From JAIBDK01 sp965261915 (GTDB lineage Bacteria; Pseudomonadota; Gammaproteobacteria; Arenicellales; Poriferihabitantaceae), in NCBI GenBank assembly GCA_965261915.1, contig CBDHDW010000013.1:186001-250000 (forward strand): a DNA stretch of 64,000 nt, read 5' to 3'. This document shows positions 1 through 9,075 of this stretch, one piece after another. Within the stretch, counting starts at the first letter, position 1; each line of letters opens with the position of its first letter. Below the pieces are notes generated by a model. That model saw nothing but the letters and a program-made list of their open reading frames with translations, ran no database searches and was not told the DNA's origin. The translations under genes and the position numbers were made by a program.

Positions 1-409
1 CTGAGCGAACGCTTTGCCGGTCTTGCAGAATATTGACAACAAAATCCTGTTCCCTGAACGATGCGATATAGTCAACGATAGAATCCAGGTTTCGGGTTTC
101 CCAGTTGGATATTCGGATCAACAGATGTTTTACGCCAAGTTCTTCAACCAAATCCCGCTGCGCCGACCGCCATTCCGGATCTGTATTAAGGCTTAACCCG
201 GCAATGGATGCAGGTTGGGTCGGTTGCGCCGGTTCAAGTCGGGCATATCGGTAAGCAACAGCAGGCAGCAGGGTTAGGGTGGTCGCCCCGATTTTGCTGT
301 ATTCAGCCAGATTAGAAAGGCAGAACCGTGGTTTTTCTCTATCTTTGAGTTTGTACGGCTGGCACGAGTAGGGATCCCACCATTCCGGAAAGTTGCTTTT
401 ATCTGTCAT
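1..409 (-). CDS. hypothetical protein, N-terminal part (runs off window start)
   Basis: An uninterrupted minus-strand frame runs from ATG at 409 to the window edge, about 136 residues, starting MTDKSNFPEWWDP. It lies divergent to aroQ with about 93 bp between the starts. The visible part has alternating hydrophobic stretches (LGVKHLLIRIS, FVVNIL) that could be strands of a TIM-barrel-like fold, but this is a weak impression. I do not recognise the family and propose no function. The missing C-terminus is beyond the window. Confidence 0.6.
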   Translation of the reverse strand, partial: MTDKSNFPEWWDPYSCQPYKLKDREKPRFCLSNLAEYSKIGATTLTLLPAVAYRYARLEPAQPTQPASIAGLSLNTDPEWRSAQRDLVEELGVKHLLIRISNWETRNLDSIVDYIASFREQDFVVNILQDRQSVRS

Positions 410-502
410 TAATTTACGCTAAATTGTTATTAGTCTCGTCGAACTGGACGGCAATTCGTCAATTTGAGATAATCCGCTCTGTTTAGAGATAAAAACGGGA
501 CT

Positions 503-949
503 ATGTCGAAAATTTTGGTCATTCACGGACCCAACCTGAATCTGTTAGGTACTCGGGAGCCAGCACACTATGGAAATACCCGTTTAGCGGATATTAATCA
601 ACGTTTGCTGACATTGGCCAGTGAATCCGGTCTCGAACTTGAAAGTATGCAAAGCAATGCTGAGCACGTCATTATTGAGTGTATTCAGTCTGCTGTTACC
701 CAAAACGTCGATTTTATCATCATCAACCCGGCAGCATTCACCCATACCAGTGTGGCGATTCGGGATGCGTTGAGCGCCGTGCAGATTCCATTTGTTGAAG
801 TCCATCTGTCCAATGTGCACAAGCGAGAACCCTTCCGTAAACATTCCTATTTTTCCGATTTGGCCGAAGGTGTCATTGCCGGATGCGGAGCAGCGGGTTA
901 TGAATTTGCCTTAGAGTTCGTAAAATCTCGTTTAAGTTCCAATACGTAG
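503..949 (+). CDS. aroQ: type II 3-dehydroquinate dehydratase
   Basis: Converts 3-dehydroquinate to 3-dehydroshikimate in the shikimate pathway, as a cytosolic dodecamer in this family. At 148 residues it has the normal length. It opens with the family signature ILVIHGPNLNLLGTREPAHYG, where the Tyr is the catalytic base, and contains INPAAFTHTSVAIRDAL and VEVHLSNVHKREPFRKHS, which hold the catalytic His and Arg. ATG at 503 is the natural start. It precedes accB-accC, the standard arrangement in gammaproteobacteria, so all three may share a transcript. Confidence 0.96.
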   Translation: MSKILVIHGPNLNLLGTREPAHYGNTRLADINQRLLTLASESGLELESMQSNAEHVIIECIQSAVTQNVDFIIINPAAFTHTSVAIRDALSAVQIPFVEVHLSNVHKREPFRKHSYFSDLAEGVIAGCGAAGYEFALEFVKSRLSSNT

Positions 950-994
950 TTTGAAAACCGTTATTTATCGATTAATAAATTCGAGGAAAATTTT

Positions 995-1462
995 GTGGAT
1001 TTAAGAAAAGTTAAAAAACTTATCGAATTGTTTGAAGCGTCTGAGTTAGTTGAAATGGAGATTTCGGAGGGCGAAAGTACGATACGCTTGAATCGCGGCG
1101 GAAGCCACGTTCAACCGATGATTTCTCCGCTGCAGATGAGCTATTCCCCTATGGTTTCACAAGCACCATCGGTTGATATCCCGGCTACAACGACACCTCA
1201 AGAGTCAACGGATGCGGGCGCAGCGGCTGGAGAAAAAATCACTTCACCAATGGTGGGAACATTTTATGATGCAGCATCAACCGATACTGATCCCTATGTG
1301 GCTATTGGGTCTGTTGTGAAACCCGGAGATGTGCTTTGTATTATCGAAGCGATGAAAACCTTTAACCAGTTTGAAGCGGAAACAGCCGGTACGATAAAGG
1401 CAATATACAAGCATTCAGGTGATCCGGTTGAGTTTGGTGAACCGCTTTTTCTGATAGACTAA
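995..1462 (+). CDS. accB: biotin carboxyl carrier protein of acetyl-CoA carboxylase
   Basis: Carries biotin between the biotin carboxylase (accC, next gene) and the carboxyltransferase in the first step of fatty acid synthesis. It starts at GTG 995 after a GAGGAAAA ribosome-binding site. Of 155 residues, the N-terminal ~35 form the AccC-interacting helix (DLRKVKKLIELFEAS), then comes a Pro/Ser/Ala linker and a C-terminal biotinyl domain. The biotinylated Lys is about residue 121 in EAMKT; many relatives have EAMKM or EAMKL here, a small variation. accC starts 24 bp downstream. Confidence 0.96.
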   Translation: MDLRKVKKLIELFEASELVEMEISEGESTIRLNRGGSHVQPMISPLQMSYSPMVSQAPSVDIPATTTPQESTDAGAAAGEKITSPMVGTFYDAASTDTDPYVAIGSVVKPGDVLCIIEAMKTFNQFEAETAGTIKAIYKHSGDPVEFGEPLFLID

Positions 1463-1486
1463 CTTAGCACAACGGATTTACACACC

Positions 1487-2839
1487 ATGTCAGGACCAAT
1501 CAAAAAGCTGGTAATCGCTAATCGCGGCGAAATCGCTTTAAGGATTCTTCGGGCTTGTCGGCAAATGGGGATTCTGACTGTCGCATTGCATTCTGAAGCA
1601 GATCGCAATGCGAAGTACGTTCGACTCGCAGATGAATCCGTTTGCATCGGGCCCGCACCCGCAGGCCAAAGTTATCTGAATATTGCATCGGTCATTGCGG
1701 CAGCAGAGATTAGCGAAGCCAATGCGGTTCATCCCGGTTACGGCTTTTTGTCGGAAAATGCCGATTTCGCGGAGCAGGTTGAGCAAAGTGGGTTTATATT
1801 TGTTGGACCGGAGGCCGATACCATTCGGACTATGGGTGACAAAATTTCCGCCATCGCTGCGATGAAAAAAGCAGGCGTACCCTGTGTGCCTGGATCCGAT
1901 GGCCGTCTTCCGGAAGACGATACATCGGTACATGAGCTGGCACAAAGCATTGGTTATCCGCTGATGGTCAAGGCCACCGGCGGGGGAGGCGGAAAAGGTA
2001 TGCGTGTTGTGATGTCTGAAACCGATTTGCTCGATTCGATTCAAACAACACAAAAAGAAGCCGCGGCTGCATTTGGGAATGACGTTCTTTACATGGAACG
2101 ATTTTTGCAAAAACCCCGACACGTTGAATTCCAGGTCTTGGCCGATACCCATGGAAATGCGGTGCATCTGGGTGATCGAGACTGTTCATTACAACGTAAA
2201 CACCAAAAAGTCATTGAGGAAGCACCTGCACCTGGAATTAGTGACGAAAAACGAAACGAGATTGGAGCTCGATGTGTTGAAGCCTGCAAACAGCTGGGGT
2301 ATCGCGGTGTAGGAACATTTGAATTTCTGTACGAAGAGGGTGAATTTTTCTTTATCGAGATGAATACACGAATTCAGGTGGAGCATCCGGTTACTGAAAT
2401 GATTACCGGAGTCGATTTGTTACAGGAGCAAATCCGGGTTGCCAATGGTGAGCGGTTACGATTTTCCCAGGAGGATATTCATATTCGAGGACACGCTTTT
2501 GAATGCCGGATTAATGCGGAAGACCCAGATACCTTTATTCCCTCACCGGGTCAAATCACTCACTATCATATGGCCGGCGGGCCGGGTGTGCGAGTCGATT
2601 CTCATGTCTACAGCAACTATATCGTTCCGCCTTATTATGATTCGATGATAGGAAAGATAATTGCTCACGGCATGGACCGTTCGGAGGCGATTACCAGAAT
2701 GAATGGTGCGCTCCAGGAAATGGTTGTTGAGGGAATTAAAACAAATTTACCGCTACACCGAAAACTCATCAATGATCCAGAGTTTGTTAAAGGCGGCTGT
2801 GATATTCACTATCTTGAAAATACCTACCTAAAACCCTGA
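1487..2839 (+). CDS. accC: acetyl-CoA carboxylase, biotin carboxylase subunit
   Basis: ATP-dependent carboxylation of the biotin on AccB using bicarbonate. The 450 residues match the family length. It shows the N-terminal biotin carboxylase fold (KLVIANRGEIALRILRAC), the ATP-grasp glycine loop GGGGGKGMR near residues 165-173, catalytic-region motifs (FIEMNTRIQVEHPVTEM) and a normal C-terminal domain. It follows accB on the same strand and is almost joined to prmA, 3 bp downstream, which suggests one transcript. No damage is visible. Confidence 0.97.
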   Translation: MSGPIKKLVIANRGEIALRILRACRQMGILTVALHSEADRNAKYVRLADESVCIGPAPAGQSYLNIASVIAAAEISEANAVHPGYGFLSENADFAEQVEQSGFIFVGPEADTIRTMGDKISAIAAMKKAGVPCVPGSDGRLPEDDTSVHELAQSIGYPLMVKATGGGGGKGMRVVMSETDLLDSIQTTQKEAAAAFGNDVLYMERFLQKPRHVEFQVLADTHGNAVHLGDRDCSLQRKHQKVIEEAPAPGISDEKRNEIGARCVEACKQLGYRGVGTFEFLYEEGEFFFIEMNTRIQVEHPVTEMITGVDLLQEQIRVANGERLRFSQEDIHIRGHAFECRINAEDPDTFIPSPGQITHYHMAGGPGVRVDSHVYSNYIVPPYYDSMIGKIIAHGMDRSEAITRMNGALQEMVVEGIKTNLPLHRKLINDPEFVKGGCDIHYLENTYLKP

Positions 2840-2842
2840 TCC

Positions 2843-3730
2843 ATGGATCAGTATCTGGAAATTACGGTAGTGGTTGAGCAGGAAGATGCCGATAGCATAG
2901 CAGCCCTGATGGAATCTGAAGGAGCCTATTCTGTAACAATAATCAGCACTGACGATGAAGCCTGTTTTGATATTGCAGAGCCCGGGATTCCACAGTGGCA
3001 AAAACAAACAATCAGTGGATTGTATAGCACAGACTTTGATGCTGAAAATTTTTCAAGGCTTGCCGACAGGGAGGTTGGCCGCCATCTGGAAATACAGCAA
3101 AAGATAATCAAAAACCAGGATTGGGAGAGAGTCTGGCTGGAACAATTCAAGCCGATTAATATTGGTGCTCGATTACGTATCTGTCCGAGCTGGATCGAGC
3201 CCAAAGCGGATGATCGAATTAATGTGGTGATTGATCCGGGAATGGCTTTTGGCACAGGAACGCATGAAACGACAAGTTTGTGTCTGGGCAAAATTGCCGA
3301 AATGGAATTGGAAAATTTTTCTGTTCTCGACTTCGGATGTGGTTCTGGTATTTTAGGTATCACAGCAGGTAAACTCGGTGCCGCCGAGATAGTCGGAATC
3401 GATATTGATCAACGTGCAATTGAAACGGCGAACCGGAACGCGGCGATAAATGGCATGCAAGGCGTTTTTACGGCAATGTTAAATGAAAAGTTTGAAGCGC
3501 AGTACGCTGGAAAACGGTTTAATTTGGTGTTAGCTAATATTCTGGCCGGAACGCTGGTTTCACTTTCTCAAATGATAAGTGATTGGGTAACCAATACCGG
3601 TTATTTGATGCTTTCTGGAATATTGCGGGATCAAATTGAGAATGTGTTAAAAGTTTATGCAAATGAGTTTGAATTCGCCGTTTTTTACGAAAACGAATGG
3701 GCAGTGCTGGTTGGTCAGAGAAAAATATAA
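2843..3730 (+). CDS. prmA: ribosomal protein L11 methyltransferase
   Basis: Trimethylates lysines and the N-terminus of ribosomal protein L11 using SAM. At 295 residues it has the usual length. The N-terminal substrate-recognition domain (MDQYLEITVVVEQEDADS) is followed by the SAM-binding core with VIDPGMAFGTGTHETT and VLDFGCGSGILGITAGKLGA, and by an LVLANILAGTL motif near the catalytic site. Placement directly after accC matches the arrangement in other gammaproteobacteria. Confidence 0.95.
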   Translation: MDQYLEITVVVEQEDADSIAALMESEGAYSVTIISTDDEACFDIAEPGIPQWQKQTISGLYSTDFDAENFSRLADREVGRHLEIQQKIIKNQDWERVWLEQFKPINIGARLRICPSWIEPKADDRINVVIDPGMAFGTGTHETTSLCLGKIAEMELENFSVLDFGCGSGILGITAGKLGAAEIVGIDIDQRAIETANRNAAINGMQGVFTAMLNEKFEAQYAGKRFNLVLANILAGTLVSLSQMISDWVTNTGYLMLSGILRDQIENVLKVYANEFEFAVFYENEWAVLVGQRKI

Positions 3731-3770
3731 TAAAAATGTATGGCTAACGATTTTATGAGATACGTACTCG

Positions 3771-5027
3771 ATGTCTGAAGACCGGTATTGCGGTTGCCCG
3801 TATTGTGAAGCCATATTCAAGCTTCCGGAGAATACATTTCAACACCGTGGCGGTATCGTTCGCTGCGGTGCCTGCAGGGAAGTTTTTGATTCCAGCATGA
3901 ATCTGGTTATTCGCTCGAATGGTAAATTTATCCCGGTTGCAACTGTGCCGCCGATTGTTGAGTCCCGTAGCGATCAAAAAGAACCCCGGGAAAGGGTTTC
4001 TCAAAAACCAAACGAACCCCATGCGCAGAATTCAAATTCATTCGATAGTGAGCAGGCTGTAACCCGGCATGCCGAAGCGGATATTGAAACGTCAATCAAT
4101 ACTGGTGAGACCCAACGGCAGCCAGAGCGACTTGAGGTTACCCGAGAACTGCATACTGATGATGTAAAAAAACCATTTGACGAAAGCACGGTATCTCCAA
4201 AACGGGAAGTAAACACTGCAGAAAATGGAAAAGCAAATACGAAAAAGGCGCCATCGTTTTCTCCGTTAAATCTCGATCAAAGCGACTCGGATCAATTCAT
4301 TGATGAATTGTCTGAATCAATATCGCATCGGCTTGATTCCAGAATCTCTTCCGGTTCTGAATCGCCGCCGCTGATGGATGATGTTGACAGCGAACGCAAT
4401 ATGAATCTGGTCACTGCGCAAGTAACGCCGCAATACGATTCAAAATTGAGTGTTAATTCTGAAATGGATTCATCCGTACTCGAAGAATCGCAATTTAGTG
4501 GAATGCGTCGTGAACGAGCGGAGCAGTATATTAGAGACCGGAGAAACCCCCTGTTTAGTGTGCTCTGGTTTCTGGTTGCCGCTGGTTTTCTATTCTTGTT
4601 AAGTGTTCAGGTAAAATACTTTCTCGTTGACGAATATGCACAGGATGATAAATATCGCGGTTATCTTTCACTGTTTTGTCAGGTTGCTTCGTGTGATCTG
4701 CCTGCAAAAAGAGATCCGTTCAAGTTTACGCTGACCCACACAAAAATTGATTTACATCCTACCCAGCCTGATGCGATTAGAGTGACGGTTAAGCTGATCA
4801 ATGAAGCGGAGTTTTCACAACCGTACCCTGATTTGCAGCTTACGCTGACCGATCGTGATGGTCGAGTGGTGGGTCGACGTACATTTCCGCCAAAACTCTA
4901 TTTACCGGGCAATTCCGGAAAAATGCTTGGCAAAGGAGAGTTGGCTTCGATTTTATTTGATTTGTCGCACCCCCATGAAAAGGCGGTAGGATTTGTTATT
5001 GATATTGTAGATCAGTCGGAATCCTGA
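3771..5027 (+). CDS. zinc-ribbon and DUF3426-type membrane protein
   Basis: A 418-residue protein in the position between prmA and dusB where many gammaproteobacteria carry a zinc-ribbon/DUF3426 protein. An N-terminal zinc ribbon has two CxxC pairs (CPYC about residues 9-12 and CGAC about 35-38). It is followed by a ~200-residue low-complexity acidic/polar linker, a transmembrane helix near 262-285 (LFSVLWFLVAAGFLFLLSVQ), and a C-terminal periplasmic domain with a Cys pair and strand-rich sequence. The function is not established; the MJ0042-type finger suggests a metal-dependent scaffold. The family assignment is from motif memory. Confidence 0.8.
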   Translation: MSEDRYCGCPYCEAIFKLPENTFQHRGGIVRCGACREVFDSSMNLVIRSNGKFIPVATVPPIVESRSDQKEPRERVSQKPNEPHAQNSNSFDSEQAVTRHAEADIETSINTGETQRQPERLEVTRELHTDDVKKPFDESTVSPKREVNTAENGKANTKKAPSFSPLNLDQSDSDQFIDELSESISHRLDSRISSGSESPPLMDDVDSERNMNLVTAQVTPQYDSKLSVNSEMDSSVLEESQFSGMRRERAEQYIRDRRNPLFSVLWFLVAAGFLFLLSVQVKYFLVDEYAQDDKYRGYLSLFCQVASCDLPAKRDPFKFTLTHTKIDLHPTQPDAIRVTVKLINEAEFSQPYPDLQLTLTDRDGRVVGRRTFPPKLYLPGNSGKMLGKGELASILFDLSHPHEKAVGFVIDIVDQSES

Positions 5028-5054
5028 AATGCCAGAATATTGCCACGAAGATTT

Positions 5055-6041
5055 ATGATATCCATAGGTTCTTATCACTTACCGAAGCCCGTGTTTCTTG
5101 CACCGATGGCGGGGGTTACTGATCTGCCTTTTCGCAAATTGTGTCGATCGCTAGGCACCGCAATGGTGACAGGGGAAATGACATCTTCCCAGGAAAACTT
5201 AAGGAACACCGAAAAATCAATTCAGCGAGCAGTGCATATGGATGAGCCTGAACCACGGTCTATACAAATAGTGGGATGGTGTCCTGCGATGATGGCCGAT
5301 GCGGCGCGATTTCATGTTGATCATGGCGCTTCAATTATTGATATTAATATGGGGTGTCCAGCAAAGAAGGTTTGTAAAAAGCTTGCTGGATCTGCGCTTC
5401 TGTCGGATCCTGCGCTGGTTGAAAGAATCCTGCAAAAAGTGGTTTCCGCTACTGATGCACCGGTTACGCTAAAAATACGAACCGGTGTTGATGCAAATCA
5501 TCGTAATGGTGTGGAAATTGCCAAAATTGCTGAGCAATGCGGCATTGCCTTGCTTGCGGTGCATGGTCGTACAAGAGATCAGCGTTATACCGGAAATGCT
5601 GAATTCGAAACCATAAAACATATTAAATCGGCGGTTTCCATTCCGGTGGTCGCAAACGGCGATATAGCGTCTGCGGAGTTTGCTAAAAAAGTCATCAAAT
5701 ACACTGCTTGTGATGGCGTGATGATAGGCCGGGCTGCGCATGGTGCACCCTGGTTTCCCGGTCAGGTAGCGCATTATCTTAAAACCGGTCATAGACTTCC
5801 TTCTCCGAACGTTTTTGAACAGGGTAAAATCGTACTTGACCATATTCAGGGGCTGTATGAGTTTTATGGGGAGTACAAGGGTGTGCGTGTTGCTCGAAAA
5901 CATATAAAATGGTATCTCAGTCGCCTGCCGAACACGGAGGTAGATAAGCGTCATTTTAACAGGATAGAGGATGGGGAAAACCAGCTCAGCGCGATTCAGA
6001 GTTACTACTCCGCACTCCAGATGTTTAGTAAGGCGGCATGA
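5055..6041 (+). CDS. dusB: tRNA-dihydrouridine synthase B
   Basis: FMN- and NADPH-dependent reduction of uridine (U17 in E. coli) in the tRNA D-loop. It contains FLAPMAGVTDLPFRKLCR, the Dus signature INMGCPAKKVCKKLAGSALL with its catalytic Cys, the GRTRDQRYTG motif and ANGDI near the FMN phosphate site. ATG 5055 is preferred over an in-frame TTG at 5040 because the protein then starts with the typical short N-terminus (MISIGSYHLPKPVFLAPMAG) and has a GAAG ribosome-binding element. About 328 residues, normal. In relatives it is co-transcribed with fis, which is only a stub here. Confidence 0.95.
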   Translation: MISIGSYHLPKPVFLAPMAGVTDLPFRKLCRSLGTAMVTGEMTSSQENLRNTEKSIQRAVHMDEPEPRSIQIVGWCPAMMADAARFHVDHGASIIDINMGCPAKKVCKKLAGSALLSDPALVERILQKVVSATDAPVTLKIRTGVDANHRNGVEIAKIAEQCGIALLAVHGRTRDQRYTGNAEFETIKHIKSAVSIPVVANGDIASAEFAKKVIKYTACDGVMIGRAAHGAPWFPGQVAHYLKTGHRLPSPNVFEQGKIVLDHIQGLYEFYGEYKGVRVARKHIKWYLSRLPNTEVDKRHFNRIEDGENQLSAIQSYYSALQMFSKAA

Positions 6042-6174
6042 ATTTATTAGCAGCGATAGTGAATTGAACAGTACGAATAAAACGCCAAAAAGACGGCAAA
6101 ATCAAAAAAGAATCTTGCCGAGCAATCGAAATACACTGCGCAAGAAACTGGCGCAGTATGAATTGCGCCAGTAA
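6042..6174 (+). pseudogene. fis: C-terminal remnant of fis
   Basis: Between dusB and purH, where gammaproteobacteria carry fis, only a 3' end remains. The frame ending at the TAA of 6172-6174 reads NRNTLRKKLAQYEL near its end, essentially the Fis C-terminal recognition-helix signature. Upstream, the dimerisation helices and the beta-hairpin are missing, and the start of the HTH (expected G-N-Q-x-x-A-A-x-x-L-G) is shortened to about NQKRILPS. Only ~44 codons lie after the dusB stop, against the ~98 residues of E. coli Fis, and no suitable start codon is seen. I read this as an internal deletion. Confidence 0.78.
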
Positions 6175-6259
6175 ATAATGCTATTCGGCATAGCATTAGC
6201 AAAGTCAAAAGCAAACAAATGAAGTCAATACATCAGAAAACTAAACAGAACTTTGCGAA

Positions 6260-7834
6260 ATGAATCAAGCGGTTGGACGCGCACTCATCAGTGTTTCCGA
6301 TAAGCGAAATATTGTTGGGTTTGCACAGTATCTGGTTGCGCAAGGCGTGGAAATACTATCCACAGGCGGAACCGCTATTCTGCTCAGAGAAAATAATATT
6401 CCGGTAATCGAAGTTAGCGATTACACTGGCTTTCCAGAGATGATGGATGGCAGGGTGAAAACACTCAATCCCAAGATTCACGGTGGGATTTTAGCAAGAC
6501 GGGGGCTTGACGATGAGGTCTTACGGGAAAACTCGATCCCTACCATTGATTTGGTTGTCGTGAATCTCTATCCATTCGAAGAGACGATTGCTAAACCAGA
6601 TTGCAGGCTTGAGGATGCGATCGAAAACATTGATATTGGAGGCCCGACGATGCTGCGTGCGGCGGCGAAAAATCATTGTTTTGTTTCCGTAGTGGTGGAT
6701 TCTCAAGACTATCAAAGAGTACAGTCTGAAATGGAATCCTGCTGCGGCTGGATTTCAGACGAACTGCGGTTTGATTTGGCTGCGAAGGCATTTGAACATA
6801 CCGCTCGTTATGACAGTGCGATTGCAAATTACCTTGGTGCCAGGTTGGAGACTAATGATCAGAAAAGCTTTTCCAGGACTTGCAATTTGAATTTCGAAAA
6901 GCGTCAGCAACTTCGATACGGTGAAAACCCGCATCAAAGTGCCGCATTTTATGTGGAAAACGGTGCAAGGGCAGCGGGAATTTCTACCGCTAACCAGCTA
7001 CAAGGCAAGGCGCTCTCATACAATAATATTGCCGATACCGATGCGGCGATAGAATGTGTCAAACAATTCAGCAAGCTGCCGGCTTGTGTCATCGTGAAAC
7101 ACGCTAATCCTTGCGGAGTTGCCGAAGCAGATACAATTAATGAAGCATATCAGAAAGCATACAGCACTGATCCGGAGTCAGCCTTTGGAGGAATAATCGC
7201 TTTTAATCAGGCGCTGGATGGTAAAACTGCCCAACAGATCTCGGATCAACAATTCGTTGAAGTCATTGTGGCACCCGAAATAGATTCAGAGGCGAAGAGT
7301 ATCCTCGAATCCAAAGTCAACATCAGGCTGCTTGAAACTGGAAAACCTGTCGAATCTGATGAAGCTGTTCAGCCTGTTCTTGATTACAAGCGCGTATCCG
7401 GTGGATTGCTCGTACAGAGTATAGACGACCTTTTATATGAAGAATTGAAAGTGGTTACCACGCGAGAACCGGATAAACAACAGATGGACGATTTGATATT
7501 CGCCTGGAAAGTTTCAAAGTATGTCAAATCCAATGCAATCATTTATGCTAAAAGTGGTATGACTATCGGCGTAGGAGCGGGCCAAATGAGTCGAGTCAAC
7601 TCTGCACGAATAGCCGCGATAAAAGCAAATCATGCCGGTTTGCCGGTTCAGGGGGCAGTAATGGCTTCGGATGCTTTTTTTCCATTCAGGGACGGATTGG
7701 ACAATGCCGCGTCTGTGGGTATTGTAGCCGTTATTCAGCCTGGAGGGTCGATGCGAGACGATGAAGTCATTGCTGCAGCAAACGAGCACGATATTGCCAT
7801 GGTTTTTACCGGAATGCGGCATTTTCGTCACTAG
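6260..7834 (+). CDS. purH: bifunctional AICAR formyltransferase / IMP cyclohydrolase
   Basis: Catalyses the last two steps of IMP synthesis. The 524 residues match the family. The N-terminal MGS-like IMP cyclohydrolase domain (ALISVSDKRNIVGFAQYL, ILSTGGTAILL) is followed by the AICAR transformylase domain with RYGENPHQSAAFY, CVIVKHANPCGVA (catalytic Lys-His) and SDAFFPFRDGLDNAA. It uses 10-formyl-THF, linking it to fhs at 39.5 kb. ATG 6260 is about 218 bp past dusB, the interval holding the fis remnant. The order dusB-fis-purH-purD is conserved in relatives. Confidence 0.97.
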   Translation: MNQAVGRALISVSDKRNIVGFAQYLVAQGVEILSTGGTAILLRENNIPVIEVSDYTGFPEMMDGRVKTLNPKIHGGILARRGLDDEVLRENSIPTIDLVVVNLYPFEETIAKPDCRLEDAIENIDIGGPTMLRAAAKNHCFVSVVVDSQDYQRVQSEMESCCGWISDELRFDLAAKAFEHTARYDSAIANYLGARLETNDQKSFSRTCNLNFEKRQQLRYGENPHQSAAFYVENGARAAGISTANQLQGKALSYNNIADTDAAIECVKQFSKLPACVIVKHANPCGVAEADTINEAYQKAYSTDPESAFGGIIAFNQALDGKTAQQISDQQFVEVIVAPEIDSEAKSILESKVNIRLLETGKPVESDEAVQPVLDYKRVSGGLLVQSIDDLLYEELKVVTTREPDKQQMDDLIFAWKVSKYVKSNAIIYAKSGMTIGVGAGQMSRVNSARIAAIKANHAGLPVQGAVMASDAFFPFRDGLDNAASVGIVAVIQPGGSMRDDEVIAAANEHDIAMVFTGMRHFRH

Positions 7835-7861
7835 TTAATGGCGTATTTCTAGAGTAGATTG

Positions 7862-9052
7862 ATGACGGATATGTTCTCAAAATATCGGGTGGTGCTAAGC
7901 GGCGAGACGTTGCCAGAATACGATCGTGCTGATGTGCTGGAAAATCTGGCCGATATGTTCAAATCAAACACCCGCAATATGGAAGCCTTGCTGCAAGGAA
8001 AATCAGTGCCACTGAAAAAGCAGTATGACAACGATCAGGCAGTCCGGATTTGTGAAAAAATTCGACAACTTGGAGCGGTTTGTGAAATCGAAATTATCGA
8101 TGAGCAATCGTTGCAGTTGCTGAACGAAGAGTCCTTGTCAGAAATGCAGGCTGATGACCCAAACAAAAGATTGGGCGCTGATAGTGAAACCCGCTATGGT
8201 GAGCATCTGGATGATGATCGTGTCCAGAAACCCGGGCTGGAGCAGGATAAACTGTTTCATTCGGTGCTGCGTTTTGTCGAAAATAACATTGATTACTATC
8301 GACAAAAGTTCCAGCAATTTGGCTATCCACAAAAGCCCTCTTTTAAATTGTCATGGCATTGGCCGGCATTTTCCTTTTTCTTCCTGTGGGCGTTATATCG
8401 AAAAATGTGGATATGGGCGGGGCTGTATGTGGTTGGTACCGGACTCATGATGACAGCGAATTCCGCTATCATCTCCCTGATCTGGCTATTTGCATGGCCC
8501 CTATGTGCAAACTATATCTACTATCGACATGCGATCTCCAGCGTTAGAACATGCAGTGAGACTCCGCATCAGTCTGCGGCTATATTTCACACAGGTGGCG
8601 TTAGCCGAATCGCGGTCTGGGTCGGAATTATTTTGTGTATTGGTCTGTCTTCATTGTTGACGCAACATTTTATCCGGCAGTTTATGGAATCATATGGAGA
8701 GTACGTAGCAGATGTGTTGCCTGGTTCAGGGAGTCAGATTCGAGGTGATGGTACACCTGCAGGTGAAATTGATAGCACTGATGGAAAATTAAGCAACACA
8801 TCGCTAACCTTGAGTTATCTTGCGACTTCGCTAAAAGTCATTTTGGTTAATCAGGAACAGTCACAGTCGTCTGGTGCGTTGAATATTTTTATGGAAAAAC
8901 TAAAAAATAATGGCGTTAAAGACGGATGGGGAACGCCGGTTTATGTCGTCAAAGGTAAAGACCGTTTTGATCTTGTTTCTGCTGGACCTGACGGCGCCCG
9001 CAATACGGATGATGACCTGGTGCAGCCTGTGCCCTTGATTTCGATCCGATAA
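7862..9052 (+). CDS. DUF2628-type membrane protein with pseudopilin-like C-terminus
   Basis: About 396 residues between purH and purD. Residues 1-75 form a small alpha/beta domain (YRVVLSGETLPEYDRADVL, a KLG-like turn, AVCEIEII) resembling N-terminal domains seen in other uncharacterised proteobacterial proteins. Residues ~160-225 match the DUF2628 pattern (FKLSWHWPAFSFFFLWALYR plus two or three hydrophobic helices). Another membrane helix lies near 253-270. The C-terminus (GVKDGWGTPVYVVKGKDRFDL, then SAGPDGARNTDDDL) resembles the calcium-binding end of type II secretion pseudopilins such as GspG. Function unknown; domain calls are from pattern memory. ATG 7862 is chosen over TTG 7859. Confidence 0.7.
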   Translation: MTDMFSKYRVVLSGETLPEYDRADVLENLADMFKSNTRNMEALLQGKSVPLKKQYDNDQAVRICEKIRQLGAVCEIEIIDEQSLQLLNEESLSEMQADDPNKRLGADSETRYGEHLDDDRVQKPGLEQDKLFHSVLRFVENNIDYYRQKFQQFGYPQKPSFKLSWHWPAFSFFFLWALYRKMWIWAGLYVVGTGLMMTANSAIISLIWLFAWPLCANYIYYRHAISSVRTCSETPHQSAAIFHTGGVSRIAVWVGIILCIGLSSLLTQHFIRQFMESYGEYVADVLPGSGSQIRGDGTPAGEIDSTDGKLSNTSLTLSYLATSLKVILVNQEQSQSSGALNIFMEKLKNNGVKDGWGTPVYVVKGKDRFDLVSAGPDGARNTDDDLVQPVPLISIR

Positions 9053-9075
9053 ACTAATTTGCAATCAGCTTTTAT

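Noticed and set aside
1538..2167. 209-residue minus-strand open frame inside accC
   Set aside because: It lies entirely opposite a well-supported accC, has a composition typical of an antisense shadow and matches no family.
5469..5954. 161-residue minus-strand open frame inside dusB
   Set aside because: Antisense of a conserved gene, no recognisable domain.
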